Positions 1 through 8,049 of a DNA stretch of 64,000 bases are shown here, piece by piece (positions within the stretch are counted from its first letter, which is position 1; every line of letters begins with the position of its first letter). Below the pieces are notes generated by a model. The model worked only from the letters and a program-made list of their open reading frames with translations. It was not told where the DNA came from and ran no database searches. Made by a program: the position numbers and the translations under genes. Source of the stretch: CAXBMB01 sp052078155 (GTDB lineage Bacteria > Pseudomonadota > Alphaproteobacteria > Kiloniellales > DSM-21159); contig JBQJBP010000002.1 of NCBI GenBank assembly GCA_052078155.1, positions 911,709 through 975,708 of the forward strand, written 5' to 3'.

Positions 1-1
1 G

Positions 2-865
2 GCCACAACGGACCTGCCGGTCCTGCACTCCTTCAAGGAAAGTTACCGCCAGCCCGAGGCGCTGGGTTTCAGTCACTGGCTGGCCGCCATGCCGGCCTGG
101 ACGCCGCTGCTCATACTTGGACTGGCAGCCCTTTGGCCGGTGGTTGCCGTTGCCCAGACCGGTGGGGGTTACACCACCGGACAGGCTTTTGAGGCGTTGT
201 TCCGCTGGATCCCCTTCATGGTGATCGACGGCTTTCTCTTCACCATTCTGATTTCTGTGCTGACCATGCTGATCGGCACGGCCGTCGGGGTGATCGTGGG
301 ACTGGGTCAGATCTCGCCGGTTTGGATCATCAGCAAAACCAGTTGGCTGATCACGCAGCTGTTCCGGAACTCTCCCTGGCTGGTGCTGTTGTTTATCGTC
401 ATGTTGTCCTTCCCCTTTGAAATCGTCATTGGGGACACGGTGATCCCAGTGCCCGACTGGATGAAGGCGGTGTTCGGCTTGTCCCTGCCGGTCATGGCCA
501 ACATTTCTGAAATCGTGCGTGGTGCCGTCAACTCCGTGCCCACCGCCCAGTGGGAAGCCTCGGAAAGCCTGGCGTTTACCCGTCGTCAGACCCTGTTTCG
601 GATCATCCTGCCCCAGTGCTTCAAGCGGATGATCCCGCCCTGGATGAACTGGTATGCCATCCTCACTATGGCCACACCCATCGTTTCGATCCTGGGTGTG
701 GAAGAGATCCTCAATCTCTCTCGCCAGGCCATTGAAGCAGAAGACAATCACCCGGAACTGCTGATGCCTTTCTATGGCTTCGTGCTGCTGATTTTCTTCG
801 CCTACTGTTATCCAATCGCGCGCTGGACTGTTCGTCTTGAAAAGCGCTTTGCTGTCAAATTGTAA
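2..865 (+). CDS. Polar amino acid ABC transporter permease (5' end cut by window)
   Basis: Inner-membrane permease subunit of a polar (His/Glu/Gln-type) amino acid importer. The frame is open to the left edge of the window, so the start lies at or before base 1; the first in-window ATG at 89 is probably internal. Several hydrophobic segments are visible, including one near residues 5-22 (from the 89 ATG), one around 45-72 and one near the C-terminus. The EAA-loop region reads QWEASESLAFTRRQTLFRIILPQ, the typical contact site for the ATPase. The ATPase gene starts 13 bases downstream, so the two form one unit. The substrate cannot be read from sequence; the binding protein must lie outside the window. 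Confidence 0.9.
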   Translation, partial: ATTDLPVLHSFKESYRQPEALGFSHWLAAMPAWTPLLILGLAALWPVVAVAQTGGGYTTGQAFEALFRWIPFMVIDGFLFTILISVLTMLIGTAVGVIVGLGQISPVWIISKTSWLITQLFRNSPWLVLLFIVMLSFPFEIVIGDTVIPVPDWMKAVFGLSLPVMANISEIVRGAVNSVPTAQWEASESLAFTRRQTLFRIILPQCFKRMIPPWMNWYAILTMATPIVSILGVEEILNLSRQAIEAEDNHPELLMPFYGFVLLIFFAYCYPIARWTVRLEKRFAVKL

Positions 866-878
866 GGGAGTGGTCACC

Positions 879-1634
879 ATGGAAAATACGACCTGGACAG
901 ACGATCAGCCCATCATCTCCCTGAAAGAAGTGCATAAATCTTTCGGCGAGCTGGAAGTGATCAAGGGCGTAAGCCTGGACGTGATGAAGGGGGAGGTGAT
1001 TTGCATCATCGGGCCGTCAGGATCCGGCAAATCCACCCTGATTCGCTGTATCAATGCGCTCAATGATATCCAGAAGGGCTCCATCAAGGTGGAGGGGCAG
1101 GAGGTCCATGATCCCAATCTGGACAAGCTGGAACTGCGCAAGAAAGTCGGCATGGTCTTTCAGCAGTACAACCTCTTCCCCCACAAAACCGCCCTTGAGA
1201 ATGTCATGATGGCGCCGGTTCTGGTGCTGAAACAGGACAAGGAAGAGGTGGAACAGCGGGCCCGCAAGCTGATCGAGAAGGTCCGCCTGAAGGGCAAGGA
1301 AGACAGCTATCCCGGTGAACTGTCCGGCGGTCAGCAGCAGCGTGTTGCTATCGCCCGTTCTCTGGCCATGAACCCGGACATCATGCTGTTCGATGAAGTG
1401 ACGGCGGCCCTGGATCCGGAAACGGTCAAGGAGGTGCTGGTCACCATCAAGGAACTGGCTGCTGAGGGCATGACCTGTGTTCTGGTGACCCACGAGATGG
1501 GATTTGCCCGGGAAGTGGCCGATCACATCTATTTCACTGATCGCGGGGTGATTGTGGAACACGGCCCGCCCGCCACCTTCTTTGATGACGCCAAAGACCC
1601 CCGCACCAAGGAGTTTCTGTCTCAGATTCTCTGA
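879..1634 (+). CDS. Polar amino acid ABC transporter ATP-binding protein (GlnQ-like)
   Basis: Cytoplasmic ATPase that drives the permease encoded immediately upstream. Walker A is GPSGSGKST, the signature is LSGGQQQRVAIARSL, and Walker B is IMLFDEVTAALDPE, followed by the switch histidine in VTHEMG; this is the GlnQ/HisP/ArtP layout at normal length (about 251 residues). I chose the ATG at 879 because an AAGGGAG stretch sits 8-14 bases before it. The longer frame from 837 would overlap the permease and add an unconserved 14-residue leader. A hairpin with a T-run follows about 100 bases after the stop, so the transport operon probably ends here. Confidence 0.93.
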   Translation: MENTTWTDDQPIISLKEVHKSFGELEVIKGVSLDVMKGEVICIIGPSGSGKSTLIRCINALNDIQKGSIKVEGQEVHDPNLDKLELRKKVGMVFQQYNLFPHKTALENVMMAPVLVLKQDKEEVEQRARKLIEKVRLKGKEDSYPGELSGGQQQRVAIARSLAMNPDIMLFDEVTAALDPETVKEVLVTIKELAAEGMTCVLVTHEMGFAREVADHIYFTDRGVIVEHGPPATFFDDAKDPRTKEFLSQIL

Positions 1635-1737
1635 TGCAATGAAGAGAGTTTTCCGCATCAGGTGCCGTCATGCAGTGCGGCCTCTGAAAGCGCGTTAACT
1701 CAAAGAGGTCGGCGGCAGATTTTCGCAGGCGAAACAG

Positions 1738-1773
1738 AAAAAGGGTGCCTCTTTGAGAGGGATCCTTTTTTTG
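1738..1773 (+). terminator. Rho-independent terminator after the amino acid ABC operon
   Basis: An A-rich run leads into GGGTGCCTC, a three-base TTT loop, GAGGGATCC, then a run of seven T. The nine-base arms pair with one G-U and one G-G mismatch and are extended by A-T pairs. Confidence 0.75.
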
Positions 1774-1848
1774 TGCCAGATCTCTATACCCTTTGGAGGG
1801 ATTTCCGGTTTCGCAGCCTTGATCTGCTGTCAGGGGAGGGATGGGAAA

Positions 1849-1877
1849 CGGTCACCGGGCTGTCATATGAGTGACAT
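1849..1877 (+). promoter_or_regulatory. Candidate Pho box (PhoB binding array) upstream of phoX
   Basis: Three seven-base units occur with an exact 11-base period: CGGTCAC (1849), CTGTCAT (1860) and GTGACAT (1871). They match the PhoB half-site CTGTCAT at 5, 7 and 5 of 7 positions. A further CTGTCAG at 1827 lies 33 bases before the perfect unit, so it is in the same phase. The next gene, 190 bases downstream on the same strand, is a PhoX alkaline phosphatase, a classic phosphate-starvation target. What is seen is the phased repeat; PhoB control is inferred. Confidence 0.65.
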
Positions 1878-2066
1878 TGAGCAAAGCTAGCTTGGCCGCC
1901 ATAACGAGGTGGAGCCGTGGGCGTGCCTCGTGCCGAATTTCCGAAAGCCGGTCCGCCTTCGATTTGTTGTCGGGCCTGCTTCTCAATCAAAGACCAATCC
2001 AGGAATCAATCCGGGACACGGACCCGAACGCGGGCTGTGTTACTTTTGGTCAGGAAGGTATGAGAG

Positions 2067-3965
2067 ATGAGCAAAATCGAGACACAAGAACTGTCTTTTG
2101 ACGAGTTCGATGAAGTTAATTCCCCGCGCAGCGAAGTAACAGACTTTGACGGCGTGGTGGATCGCGCCATGTCCCGCCGGGGTTTCCTCGGTAAAGGTCT
2201 GGCCCTGGGTGCCACGGCTTTTGTCATGGGCGGCACGGCACTCAGTTCCTCCATCGCCAAAGCCGCTGACGGTCGTCTCGGTTTCAAGGCTGTGGAAGCC
2301 AACGGCCTGGACACCATCACCGTTCCCGAAGGGTATCAGTGGCAGATCGTGACCAAATGGGGGGATCCTCTGTGGTCTGACGCCCCTGAGTTCGATCAGG
2401 AAACCCGTGGCACCGGCGCCAGCCAGGAACGGGCCTTCGGTGACAACAATGATGGCATGGCTTTCTACACCTCCGGTGGCCGCAACATCATGGCCATCAA
2501 CAATGAATACACCAACCGTTCCATCATGTACGGCAATCGCGAAAGCAAGCTGCCGGAAAATGCTGACGATGTGCGCAAGGGCAAAGCCGCGCACGGTGTC
2601 TCCGTGATTGAAGTGGCCCGGGGTGACGGTGGCTGGTCTGTGGTGAAGGATTCACCCTTCAACCGCCGCATTACTGCCGACACGCCCATGGAACTGACGG
2701 GTCCGGCCCGTGGCCATGCCCTGATGCAGACGGAAGCCGATCCCACCGGAACCATCTCTTTGGGTACCTGGAACAACTGTGGTAACGGTCGGACCCCCTG
2801 GGGCACCTACCTGGCCTGTGAAGAGAACTTCAACGGCTACTTCTCCAGCAGTGATGAAACCTACGCTGTCAGCGATGAAATGAAACGCTATGGCGTGGGG
2901 CTGAAGGACTGGGGTTATGCCTGGGCCACCGCCGACGAGCGCTTTGATATCTCCAAGCACCCCAACGAGTGCAACCGCGCCGGTTACATCGTGGAAATCG
3001 ATCCGCTGGATCCGACCTCCACACCCAAGAAGCGCACCGCTCTTGGCCGCTTCAAGCATGAAAATGCGGAAGTCGTTCTGGCCGCCAACGGTCAGGTTGT
3101 TGTCTACATGGGCGACGATGAGCGTGGGGAATTCCTCTACAAGTTCGTCTCTGATGGCCGCTTCGACATTGGCGGCAACAACGCTGACCTGCTGGAAAAC
3201 GGCAAGCTCTATGTTGCCAAGTTCAATGACGACATGCGCGGCGAATGGCTGGAGCTGTCACCGGAAACCACCGGCTTTGCCTCCCAGGCAGAAGTTTGCA
3301 TCTATGCCCGCCAGGCCGCATCCAAAGTGGGCGCGACCACCATGGATCGTCCGGAGTGGGTCTCTGCCAATCCCAAAAAAGCAGAGGTTTACTGCTGCCT
3401 GACCAACAACAAAAACCGCGGTGTGAAGCCCAACAAAGGCGGTGACGAAACGCCCGTCGGTGGTCCCAACCCGCGTGAGAAGAACAAGTACGGCCAGATC
3501 GTGCGCTGGGCTCCGGATAATGCAGATCACCTGTCCACCGGTTTCGGCTGGAACCTCTTTGTGGTTGCCGGTAACCCGACTGTCCACCAGGACGACCGGG
3601 CCGGGTCTGCCAATGTGACCGCCGACAACATGTTCAACTCTCCTGATGGTCTGGCCTTTGACAGCTACGGTCTGCTGTGGATTCAGACAGACGGCAAATA
3701 TTCCAATGAAGGTGACTTTGCCGGTCAGGGCAACAACCAGATGCTGGTGGGCGATCCGGAAACCGGCAAGATCAAGCGTTTCCTGGTCGGGCCGAAAGAA
3801 TGTGAAATCACCGGCATCACCTGGAGTGCCGATCGCCGCAGCCTCTTTGTTGGGGTACAGCATCCGGGTGAAAAGGGCGACAGCCACTTCCCCGATGGCG
3901 GCCAGTCCGTGCCGCGTTCTGCGGTGATTTCCATCACCCGTAAAGACGGTGGCCTGATGGGTTAA
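2067..3965 (+). CDS. phoX: PhoX-type alkaline phosphatase, Tat-exported
   Basis: Periplasmic phosphomonoesterase of the PhoX (DUF839) family, which frees phosphate from organic phosphoesters using calcium and iron rather than zinc. The N-terminus carries a twin-arginine signal, SRRGFLGKGLALGATAF at about residues 32-48, placed after an acidic leader of about 30 residues as is usual for PhoX. Characteristic blocks include NNEYTNR, LACEENFNGYF, HENAEVV, YMGDDERGEF and SPDGLAFDSYGLLW. At 632 residues it is a normal length for the family. The ATG at 2067 follows a GGAAGG stretch. It is a single-gene unit: a Pho-box-like array sits upstream and a strong hairpin terminator directly downstream, so expression under phosphate limitation is likely. 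Identification is firm; the metal content is taken from the family. Confidence 0.94.
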   Translation: MSKIETQELSFDEFDEVNSPRSEVTDFDGVVDRAMSRRGFLGKGLALGATAFVMGGTALSSSIAKAADGRLGFKAVEANGLDTITVPEGYQWQIVTKWGDPLWSDAPEFDQETRGTGASQERAFGDNNDGMAFYTSGGRNIMAINNEYTNRSIMYGNRESKLPENADDVRKGKAAHGVSVIEVARGDGGWSVVKDSPFNRRITADTPMELTGPARGHALMQTEADPTGTISLGTWNNCGNGRTPWGTYLACEENFNGYFSSSDETYAVSDEMKRYGVGLKDWGYAWATADERFDISKHPNECNRAGYIVEIDPLDPTSTPKKRTALGRFKHENAEVVLAANGQVVVYMGDDERGEFLYKFVSDGRFDIGGNNADLLENGKLYVAKFNDDMRGEWLELSPETTGFASQAEVCIYARQAASKVGATTMDRPEWVSANPKKAEVYCCLTNNKNRGVKPNKGGDETPVGGPNPREKNKYGQIVRWAPDNADHLSTGFGWNLFVVAGNPTVHQDDRAGSANVTADNMFNSPDGLAFDSYGLLWIQTDGKYSNEGDFAGQGNNQMLVGDPETGKIKRFLVGPKECEITGITWSADRRSLFVGVQHPGEKGDSHFPDGGQSVPRSAVISITRKDGGLMG

Positions 3966-3989
3966 CTTCAGACCTTGACTGAGTTGAGA

Positions 3990-4021
3990 GGAGGGGCAGC
4001 TTTTGCTGTCCCTCTTTTTTT
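3990..4021 (+). terminator. Rho-independent terminator of phoX
   Basis: GGAGGGGCAGC, a short T-rich loop, GCTGTCCCTC, then seven T. It begins about 25 bases after the phoX stop. Confidence 0.88.
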
Positions 4022-4261
4022 GTCCGGGCTGAACAACTCTGTATTTCCTTGCCGGTATTTTCCTATCGTAAAAAAATCAGGTTGGAAAATTAATACCCGT
4101 TCCATCGAATACTTGTGCTCACGGCGATGTGATTTAGACGAAAATCAAAACAACTGTATATGCAGCGGCAGAAGGCAATAGTTTGCCTTGGATATTTCTG
4201 TTTTTTTGGAATTGATGCTTTGCTGGATCTGCGCGCGGAAGAAATTTCAGTTCGCTGTGAG

Positions 4262-4810
4262 ATGACCATCAGGTCCCTGGCAGATGCCGAGGAGCTGTTG
4301 GACGACCCGCGCCTGCTGGATCTCTATCGCTATTGGCTGGAGAAGAAGGGGGCGCGACCTGGCCCGGCGCGCGGAGATTTGGATCCGCCCTACGAGCTGA
4401 CCCGTTTCTTGCCCTACCTCTTTCTGCTGCGCCGGCAGGAGGCCGTGTGCGATGGGCAGGTTCCTGAATTCCGTTATTCGCTGGTGGGCACAAACAGCGT
4501 GTCTGTGCTGGGCTTCGACAACACCGGCCAGTCACTGAACTGTTGCCAGCCGCCCTCTGTCAGAACGGCCTTTGAAGAAACCCTGCTGTCCCTGATCCAG
4601 GACCCTGCGCCCCATTACAGCAAGGGCTGCTGTGTCAAAAGTGAGCGGGAACTGCACTGGTTCAAGCGCCTGATGGTGCCTTTGTGTGATGAGGAGGGGA
4701 CTGTCACCCATTTCCTCGGGGCCATCTATTTCGTGGAAGACCGCACTCTGAGCACGCCCTTTTGCGGTTGCCTGTCTACTGAAGATCAGGCCCGCTGGCT
4801 GGTTGGCTAG
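4262..4810 (+). CDS. PAS-domain protein of the alphaproteobacterial PAS_5 type
   Basis: Small soluble protein made of a single PAS-like fold. The opening pattern, a YRYWLEKKGARPGPARGDLDP block followed by FLPYLFLL, is typical of PF07310 proteins, usually stand-alone sensors of unknown ligand in alphaproteobacteria. There is no output domain, signal peptide or membrane segment. Cysteines are unusually frequent in the second half (CCQPP, KGCCVK, FCGCLS). I chose the ATG at 4262 because the family begins there; the longer frame from 4160 adds 34 unconserved, hydrophobic residues. No clear ribosome binding site was seen for either start. Its TAG stop is also the first three bases of a dispersed repeat copy. 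The function is unknown. Confidence 0.75.
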   Translation: MTIRSLADAEELLDDPRLLDLYRYWLEKKGARPGPARGDLDPPYELTRFLPYLFLLRRQEAVCDGQVPEFRYSLVGTNSVSVLGFDNTGQSLNCCQPPSVRTAFEETLLSLIQDPAPHYSKGCCVKSERELHWFKRLMVPLCDEEGTVTHFLGAIYFVEDRTLSTPFCGCLSTEDQARWLVG

Positions 4811-4974
4811 AGTGTGATCGACTGAAGTAGAAGCGCCCTGCGCTCCTCTTCTGTCGGGAGCCATCTTCTAAAACACTGAAAAGACCCCCGGTTTACCTGA
4901 GTTGACGTCGTGATCTGGCTGGGAGAGTGCCGGTCTCGTTTTCGAGTAAGAGATGGCTGGCGACTTGGTTCTAA
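4808..4974. repeat. Dispersed intergenic repeat, degenerate copy (A)
   Basis: It begins TAGAGTGTGATCGACTGAAG, matching the inverted end of the family (compare the right end of the copy at 20835-21073, read in reverse). An internal block CTAAAACACTGAAAAGA corresponds to CTAACACACTGAAAAGAG of other copies. The right boundary is approximate. The leading TAG is the stop codon of the PAS gene. Confidence 0.55.
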
Positions 4975-5005
4975 GCGCGGCGGCCCTTCGCAGGCAAATC
5001 TTGCT

Positions 5006-5051
5006 ATGGGAGCTGGCAGCGGCTGCTCCCGGCCCTTCTGCCAGCTCCCAT
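5006..5051 (-). terminator. Long perfect hairpin after the leftward two-gene unit
   Basis: Arms at 5006-5019 and 5038-5051 (ATGGGAGCTGGCAG and its exact complement) with an 18-base loop. It begins five bases after the stop of the dehydrogenase gene. There is no T-run on either side, so it may act as an mRNA 3' stabiliser or a factor-assisted terminator rather than a classic intrinsic one. Confidence 0.55.
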
Positions 5052-5056
5052 AAGCG

Positions 5057-6022
5057 TCAGAATCCGTGTGTTTTCTTGATTTTCAGGAGGTCGGCCAAAG
5101 CCGCGTCCCGGCGCAGGGCCAGACTGTCTTCATCCTGTCCTTCCAGTTCCCGCTCAACCCCGGCGATCAGCTCTTCTTTCAGGTCTTCCGTCAGCGCGGC
5201 TGTGCCATGTTCTTTCCAGCGGTTTTCCTGGGTTGGTCCCAGATGATCCAGATAGTGACGATAGCCGCCTTTGCCGCCGCCAAGATGATAGGTCAGATGG
5301 GGGCCCATCAGAGCCCAGCGCAGACCGGGGCCATGGGCAATGGCCTTGTCGATGTCTTCCACCGAGGCAATGCCACTGGCCGCGATGTAGACGGCTTCAC
5401 GATAAAGCGCTGACGTCAGGCGGTTGGCCAGATGGCCGATCACCTCCTTTTTGACCCGAACGGTTTCCCGTTTGGCTCTCTGGTAAAAAGCGTCGGCAAG
5501 GTCGACGGCCGCCGGGTCGGTTTCTTGTCCCGCCACCAGTTCAACCATGGGAACCATGTGGGGCGGGTTCATGGGGTGGCCCACCAGAATGCGCTCCGGA
5601 TGGTTTGCTTCAGACTGAATGTCAGAGGCAATGAGCGAGGAGGTGCTGGAGGCAATCAGCACCCCGGGCGCGATCACCTGCTCAAGCTCTGCCACGGTCT
5701 GTCGTTTCACCTCGATACGGTCGGGGCCGCATTCCTGGACAAAGTCCACGTCTTTGAGAGTGGTCAGGTCTGTCGTGAAACGCGGATGGGCAGGCACTGT
5801 CTGATCTGTTAGGCCCAGATCCAGCAGCAGTGGCCAGGCATCTGTGACAAAGCCCTGCAGTTCCCTTTCCAGGCCCGCGTTGGGATCATAGACCGTAACC
5901 TGGAAGCCGCAGGCACAGAACAGGGCGGCCCAGCTCTGGCCAATCAGGCCCCCGCCGACAATGCCAACTTTCTGAATGTCCTCGGGTTTTATCATGGCTT
6001 TGGACGTCTTCTCGCCCGTCAT
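5057..6022 (-). CDS. 3-hydroxyacyl-CoA dehydrogenase family NAD-dependent dehydrogenase
   Basis: NAD-dependent oxidation of a 3-hydroxy acid or its CoA thioester. The Rossmann motif GIVGGGLIGQSWAALF is near residues 19-34; SSTSSLIASDI and GHPMNPPHMVPMVELV form the active-site region with the catalytic His-Pro, and the C-terminal half is the dimerisation domain. At 321 residues it has the layout of L-carnitine dehydrogenase and lambda-crystallin/L-gulonate dehydrogenase rather than the longer FadB type. The ATG at 6022 overlaps the stop of the upstream gene by four bases (ATGA), showing translational coupling; MIKPED at about residue 10 is an alternative start. It might supply a beta-oxidation step to the nearby aminobenzoate operon, but it lies on the other strand and the substrate is unproven. 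Confidence 0.82.
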   Translation of the reverse strand: MTGEKTSKAMIKPEDIQKVGIVGGGLIGQSWAALFCACGFQVTVYDPNAGLERELQGFVTDAWPLLLDLGLTDQTVPAHPRFTTDLTTLKDVDFVQECGPDRIEVKRQTVAELEQVIAPGVLIASSTSSLIASDIQSEANHPERILVGHPMNPPHMVPMVELVAGQETDPAAVDLADAFYQRAKRETVRVKKEVIGHLANRLTSALYREAVYIAASGIASVEDIDKAIAHGPGLRWALMGPHLTYHLGGGKGGYRHYLDHLGPTQENRWKEHGTAALTEDLKEELIAGVERELEGQDEDSLALRRDAALADLLKIKKTHGF

Positions 6023-6639
6023 GACCTGGCCTGTTCAGCTGCGGCCCTGAAAGCAGCTGCGGCCTTGTCGAAGTCGTCTTCTTTGGTGTGATCGTCAATG
6101 CGGGCTTTGACGCTGTCGTCCAGTTCCAGCCCCCAGGTTTTGATCATGCAGCCCAGAATGACATACATGCCGTGGATGGCGATGATGTCCAGAATCTGCG
6201 GAACGGTGAAATGTTCCGACAGGCTGATCCGGATGGCGTCACTCAGCTTTTGATCGGCCCGAAGTTCGTCTACAGCCTGCAGCAGGCAGGCCTCCTGGGC
6301 AGACCAGTCGGGACCGATTTTCCGTTCCAGCACCCGGTTGATTTCTCCGAGGCTAAGACCGCAGCGCAGAGAGCGGTCCACGTGGGAACTCCATTCATAC
6401 CAGGCCCCCAGTGACACCCCGACCCGCAGGATCACCAGTTCCCCCAGGCGGTTGCCAAGGGCCCCCCCGTTGACTGAGTAATTGCGGAAGTTCCACCAGG
6501 CCTGCAACAGCTGCGGGTTGTGCGCCATCAGTTTATGGACATTGATGGGCTTGCCCCCCATATCGGCGCTGACCTGATCGAGAAGGGGATCCCAGTCTTC
6601 GACGGGCAACGGGCTAAGGGCTGGCGGGGTAGCAGACAT
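6019..6639 (-). CDS. Carboxymuconolactone decarboxylase family protein
   Basis: An all-helical CMD/AhpD-like protein of 206 residues. The family block ILRVGVSLGAWYEWSSHVDRS is present near residues 69-89. The EWxxH element is kept, but no CxxC is seen there, so an AhpD-like peroxidase function is unlikely. Proteins of this subtype often stand beside dehydrogenases in catabolic gene sets, with no assigned reaction. It overlaps the following dehydrogenase gene by four bases, so the two are co-translated. Upstream, 6640-7020 holds no gene on this strand, only the repeat copy at 6870-6962. Confidence 0.78.
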   Translation of the reverse strand: MSATPPALSPLPVEDWDPLLDQVSADMGGKPINVHKLMAHNPQLLQAWWNFRNYSVNGGALGNRLGELVILRVGVSLGAWYEWSSHVDRSLRCGLSLGEINRVLERKIGPDWSAQEACLLQAVDELRADQKLSDAIRISLSEHFTVPQILDIIAIHGMYVILGCMIKTWGLELDDSVKARIDDHTKEDDFDKAAAAFRAAAEQARS

Positions 6640-6869
6640 GGGATAAGTCCTTAAATGAAGGGGACAGTAAGTGGAAAGAGAACTGACCTTACGCCCAATT
6701 TTGCGGCCTTAGCCAGTGCAAGACAGCGCCTGGGCGGGTCAAAGATTTTGTGACCCCGCGGCGTGTTTGTCCGGGCGGCGTTCTGCAAGTCTGCCGATCT
6801 CTTTGCAAGCTGCAGCGCCAGTGAGTGGGAGCAGGTTCGCCTCCACCCCACAAGACGAGCTTGGCACGG

Positions 6870-6962
6870 CGGGCGATGTTGATCATCCTCTAAACCAATG
6901 AATAGAGTTTCACGCTTCAAGTGTTGTCACGTAGTGAGTCCACTTAAACCGATTTGACTCTA
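6870..6962. repeat. Dispersed intergenic repeat, half copy (B)
   Basis: Read in reverse it begins TAGAGTCAAATCGGTTTAAG and runs about 65 bases almost identical to the first part of the copy at 20835, differing by roughly six substitutions. The distal half is missing or diverged. The remaining bases 6640-6870 hold no recognisable gene or site. Confidence 0.8.
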
Positions 6963-7020
6963 AGTCTGCCAGGTTTCCTGGTTTTTGTTGCCTCCAGCGG
7001 TCTTTCATTCCGGGTTCTGC

Positions 7021-7965
7021 ATGAAGATCTTCTTTTCAGACCATCACAGCTTTCCTTTGCCAGACGGCCATCGCTTTCCGCTGGAAAAGTATGCCCTGCT
7101 GCGGCGGATGCTGCTGGAGGAGGGAGTGCTGTCCCGCGATCAACTGCATCCGGCCCCGCTCTGCACTAAAGCTGATCTTCTGCTGGCCCACGACAGTGAC
7201 TATGTAACGGCTTTTCTGGACGGCAGTCTGGACCCGAAGGCTTTGCGGCGTATCGGGCTGCCCTGGAGCTCAGCCTACGTCACCCGGGTGTTGGCCTCCG
7301 TCGGTGGGACGCTGGCGGCCACACAAGAGGCGCTGGAAACTGGATTTTCGGGGCAGCTGGCGGGTGGCACCCATCATGCCCATGCGGGCTTCGGGTCAGG
7401 GTTCTGTGTCTTCAATGACTTTGCTGTGGCGGCTCTGAAAGCTCTGTCGGAGGGGTGGGTGCATCGCATTGCCATTGTCGATCTGGATGTGCATCAGGGA
7501 GATGGCAACGCCGCCATTTTGACCGCCCGGCCGGACGTTTTTGTCTTCAGCCTGCATGGCGACAAGAACTTTCCGTTTCGCAAAGTGGCTTCCGATCTGG
7601 ACGTGGCCCTGCCCGATGGCACGGGCGATGTGCGCTATCTGGAGGCTCTTGAACAAGCGCTGCCCAGGGTTCTGGCCTTCAAGCCGGATCTGGTGCTTTA
7701 CCAGGCCGGCGTGGACCCCCTGGCGGCAGATAAACTGGGGCGTTTTGACCTCAGCCACGAGGGCCTGATGGCACGGGATCGTCAGGTTTTGTCCGCCTGT
7801 CACGCCCGGGGGATTCCCCTGGTGATGACCATGGGTGGCGGCTACTGCGACCCCATCACCCCTTCTGTGCAGGCCTACGCCAACAGCTATCGGGTGGCTG
7901 TCGATGTCTTTGCGGCCGCGCCGGGTCCGCGTGATCCTCTGAGGGAAGAAAGGCAGGTTATCTGA
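7021..7965 (+). CDS. Histone deacetylase superfamily (acetoin-utilisation/AcuC-like) hydrolase
   Basis: Zinc-dependent amidohydrolase of the arginase/deacetylase fold. Active-site blocks are complete: GGTHHAHAGFGSGFCVFND (His118-His119), VDLDVHQGDG (Asp156 and His158 as zinc ligands), QAGVDPLAADKLGR (Asp232, third ligand) and MGGGYCD (Tyr275). Length is 314 residues. I chose the ATG at 7021 because MKIFFSDHH is the usual family start; the frame from 6985 adds 12 residues and neither has a clear Shine-Dalgarno. Bacterial members remove acyl groups from polyamines, acetoin-pathway proteins or small amides; the substrate here is unknown. It ends 84 bases before the aminobenzoate operon and is transcribed the same way. 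If it reads through it could deacylate an N-acyl aminobenzoate, which is speculation. Confidence 0.88.
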   Translation: MKIFFSDHHSFPLPDGHRFPLEKYALLRRMLLEEGVLSRDQLHPAPLCTKADLLLAHDSDYVTAFLDGSLDPKALRRIGLPWSSAYVTRVLASVGGTLAATQEALETGFSGQLAGGTHHAHAGFGSGFCVFNDFAVAALKALSEGWVHRIAIVDLDVHQGDGNAAILTARPDVFVFSLHGDKNFPFRKVASDLDVALPDGTGDVRYLEALEQALPRVLAFKPDLVLYQAGVDPLAADKLGRFDLSHEGLMARDRQVLSACHARGIPLVMTMGGGYCDPITPSVQAYANSYRVAVDVFAAAPGPRDPLREERQVI

Positions 7966-7970
7966 CATAT

Positions 7971-7996
7971 TTTAAGTTCAAAATTTTAAACTTGAA
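7971..7996. promoter_or_regulatory. AT-rich palindrome, candidate MarR operator for the aminobenzoate operon
   Basis: A 26-base palindrome with 11 of 13 positions paired; the core reads AAGTTCAAAATTTTAAACTT. It lies in the 84-base gap before the first catabolic gene. Size, symmetry and AT-richness fit a MarR-family operator, and the operon encodes a MarR regulator at 11093-11587. Binding is inferred. Confidence 0.55.
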
Positions 7997-8049
7997 ATAA
8001 ATTTTGAAGCCTGCCAAGCTTCCTTAACGTTATGTGAAGGGAAGCGGAC

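Noticed and set aside
1662..1874. Short frame in the gap before phoX
   Set aside because: It contains the terminator of the preceding operon and runs into the Pho box; no ribosome site.
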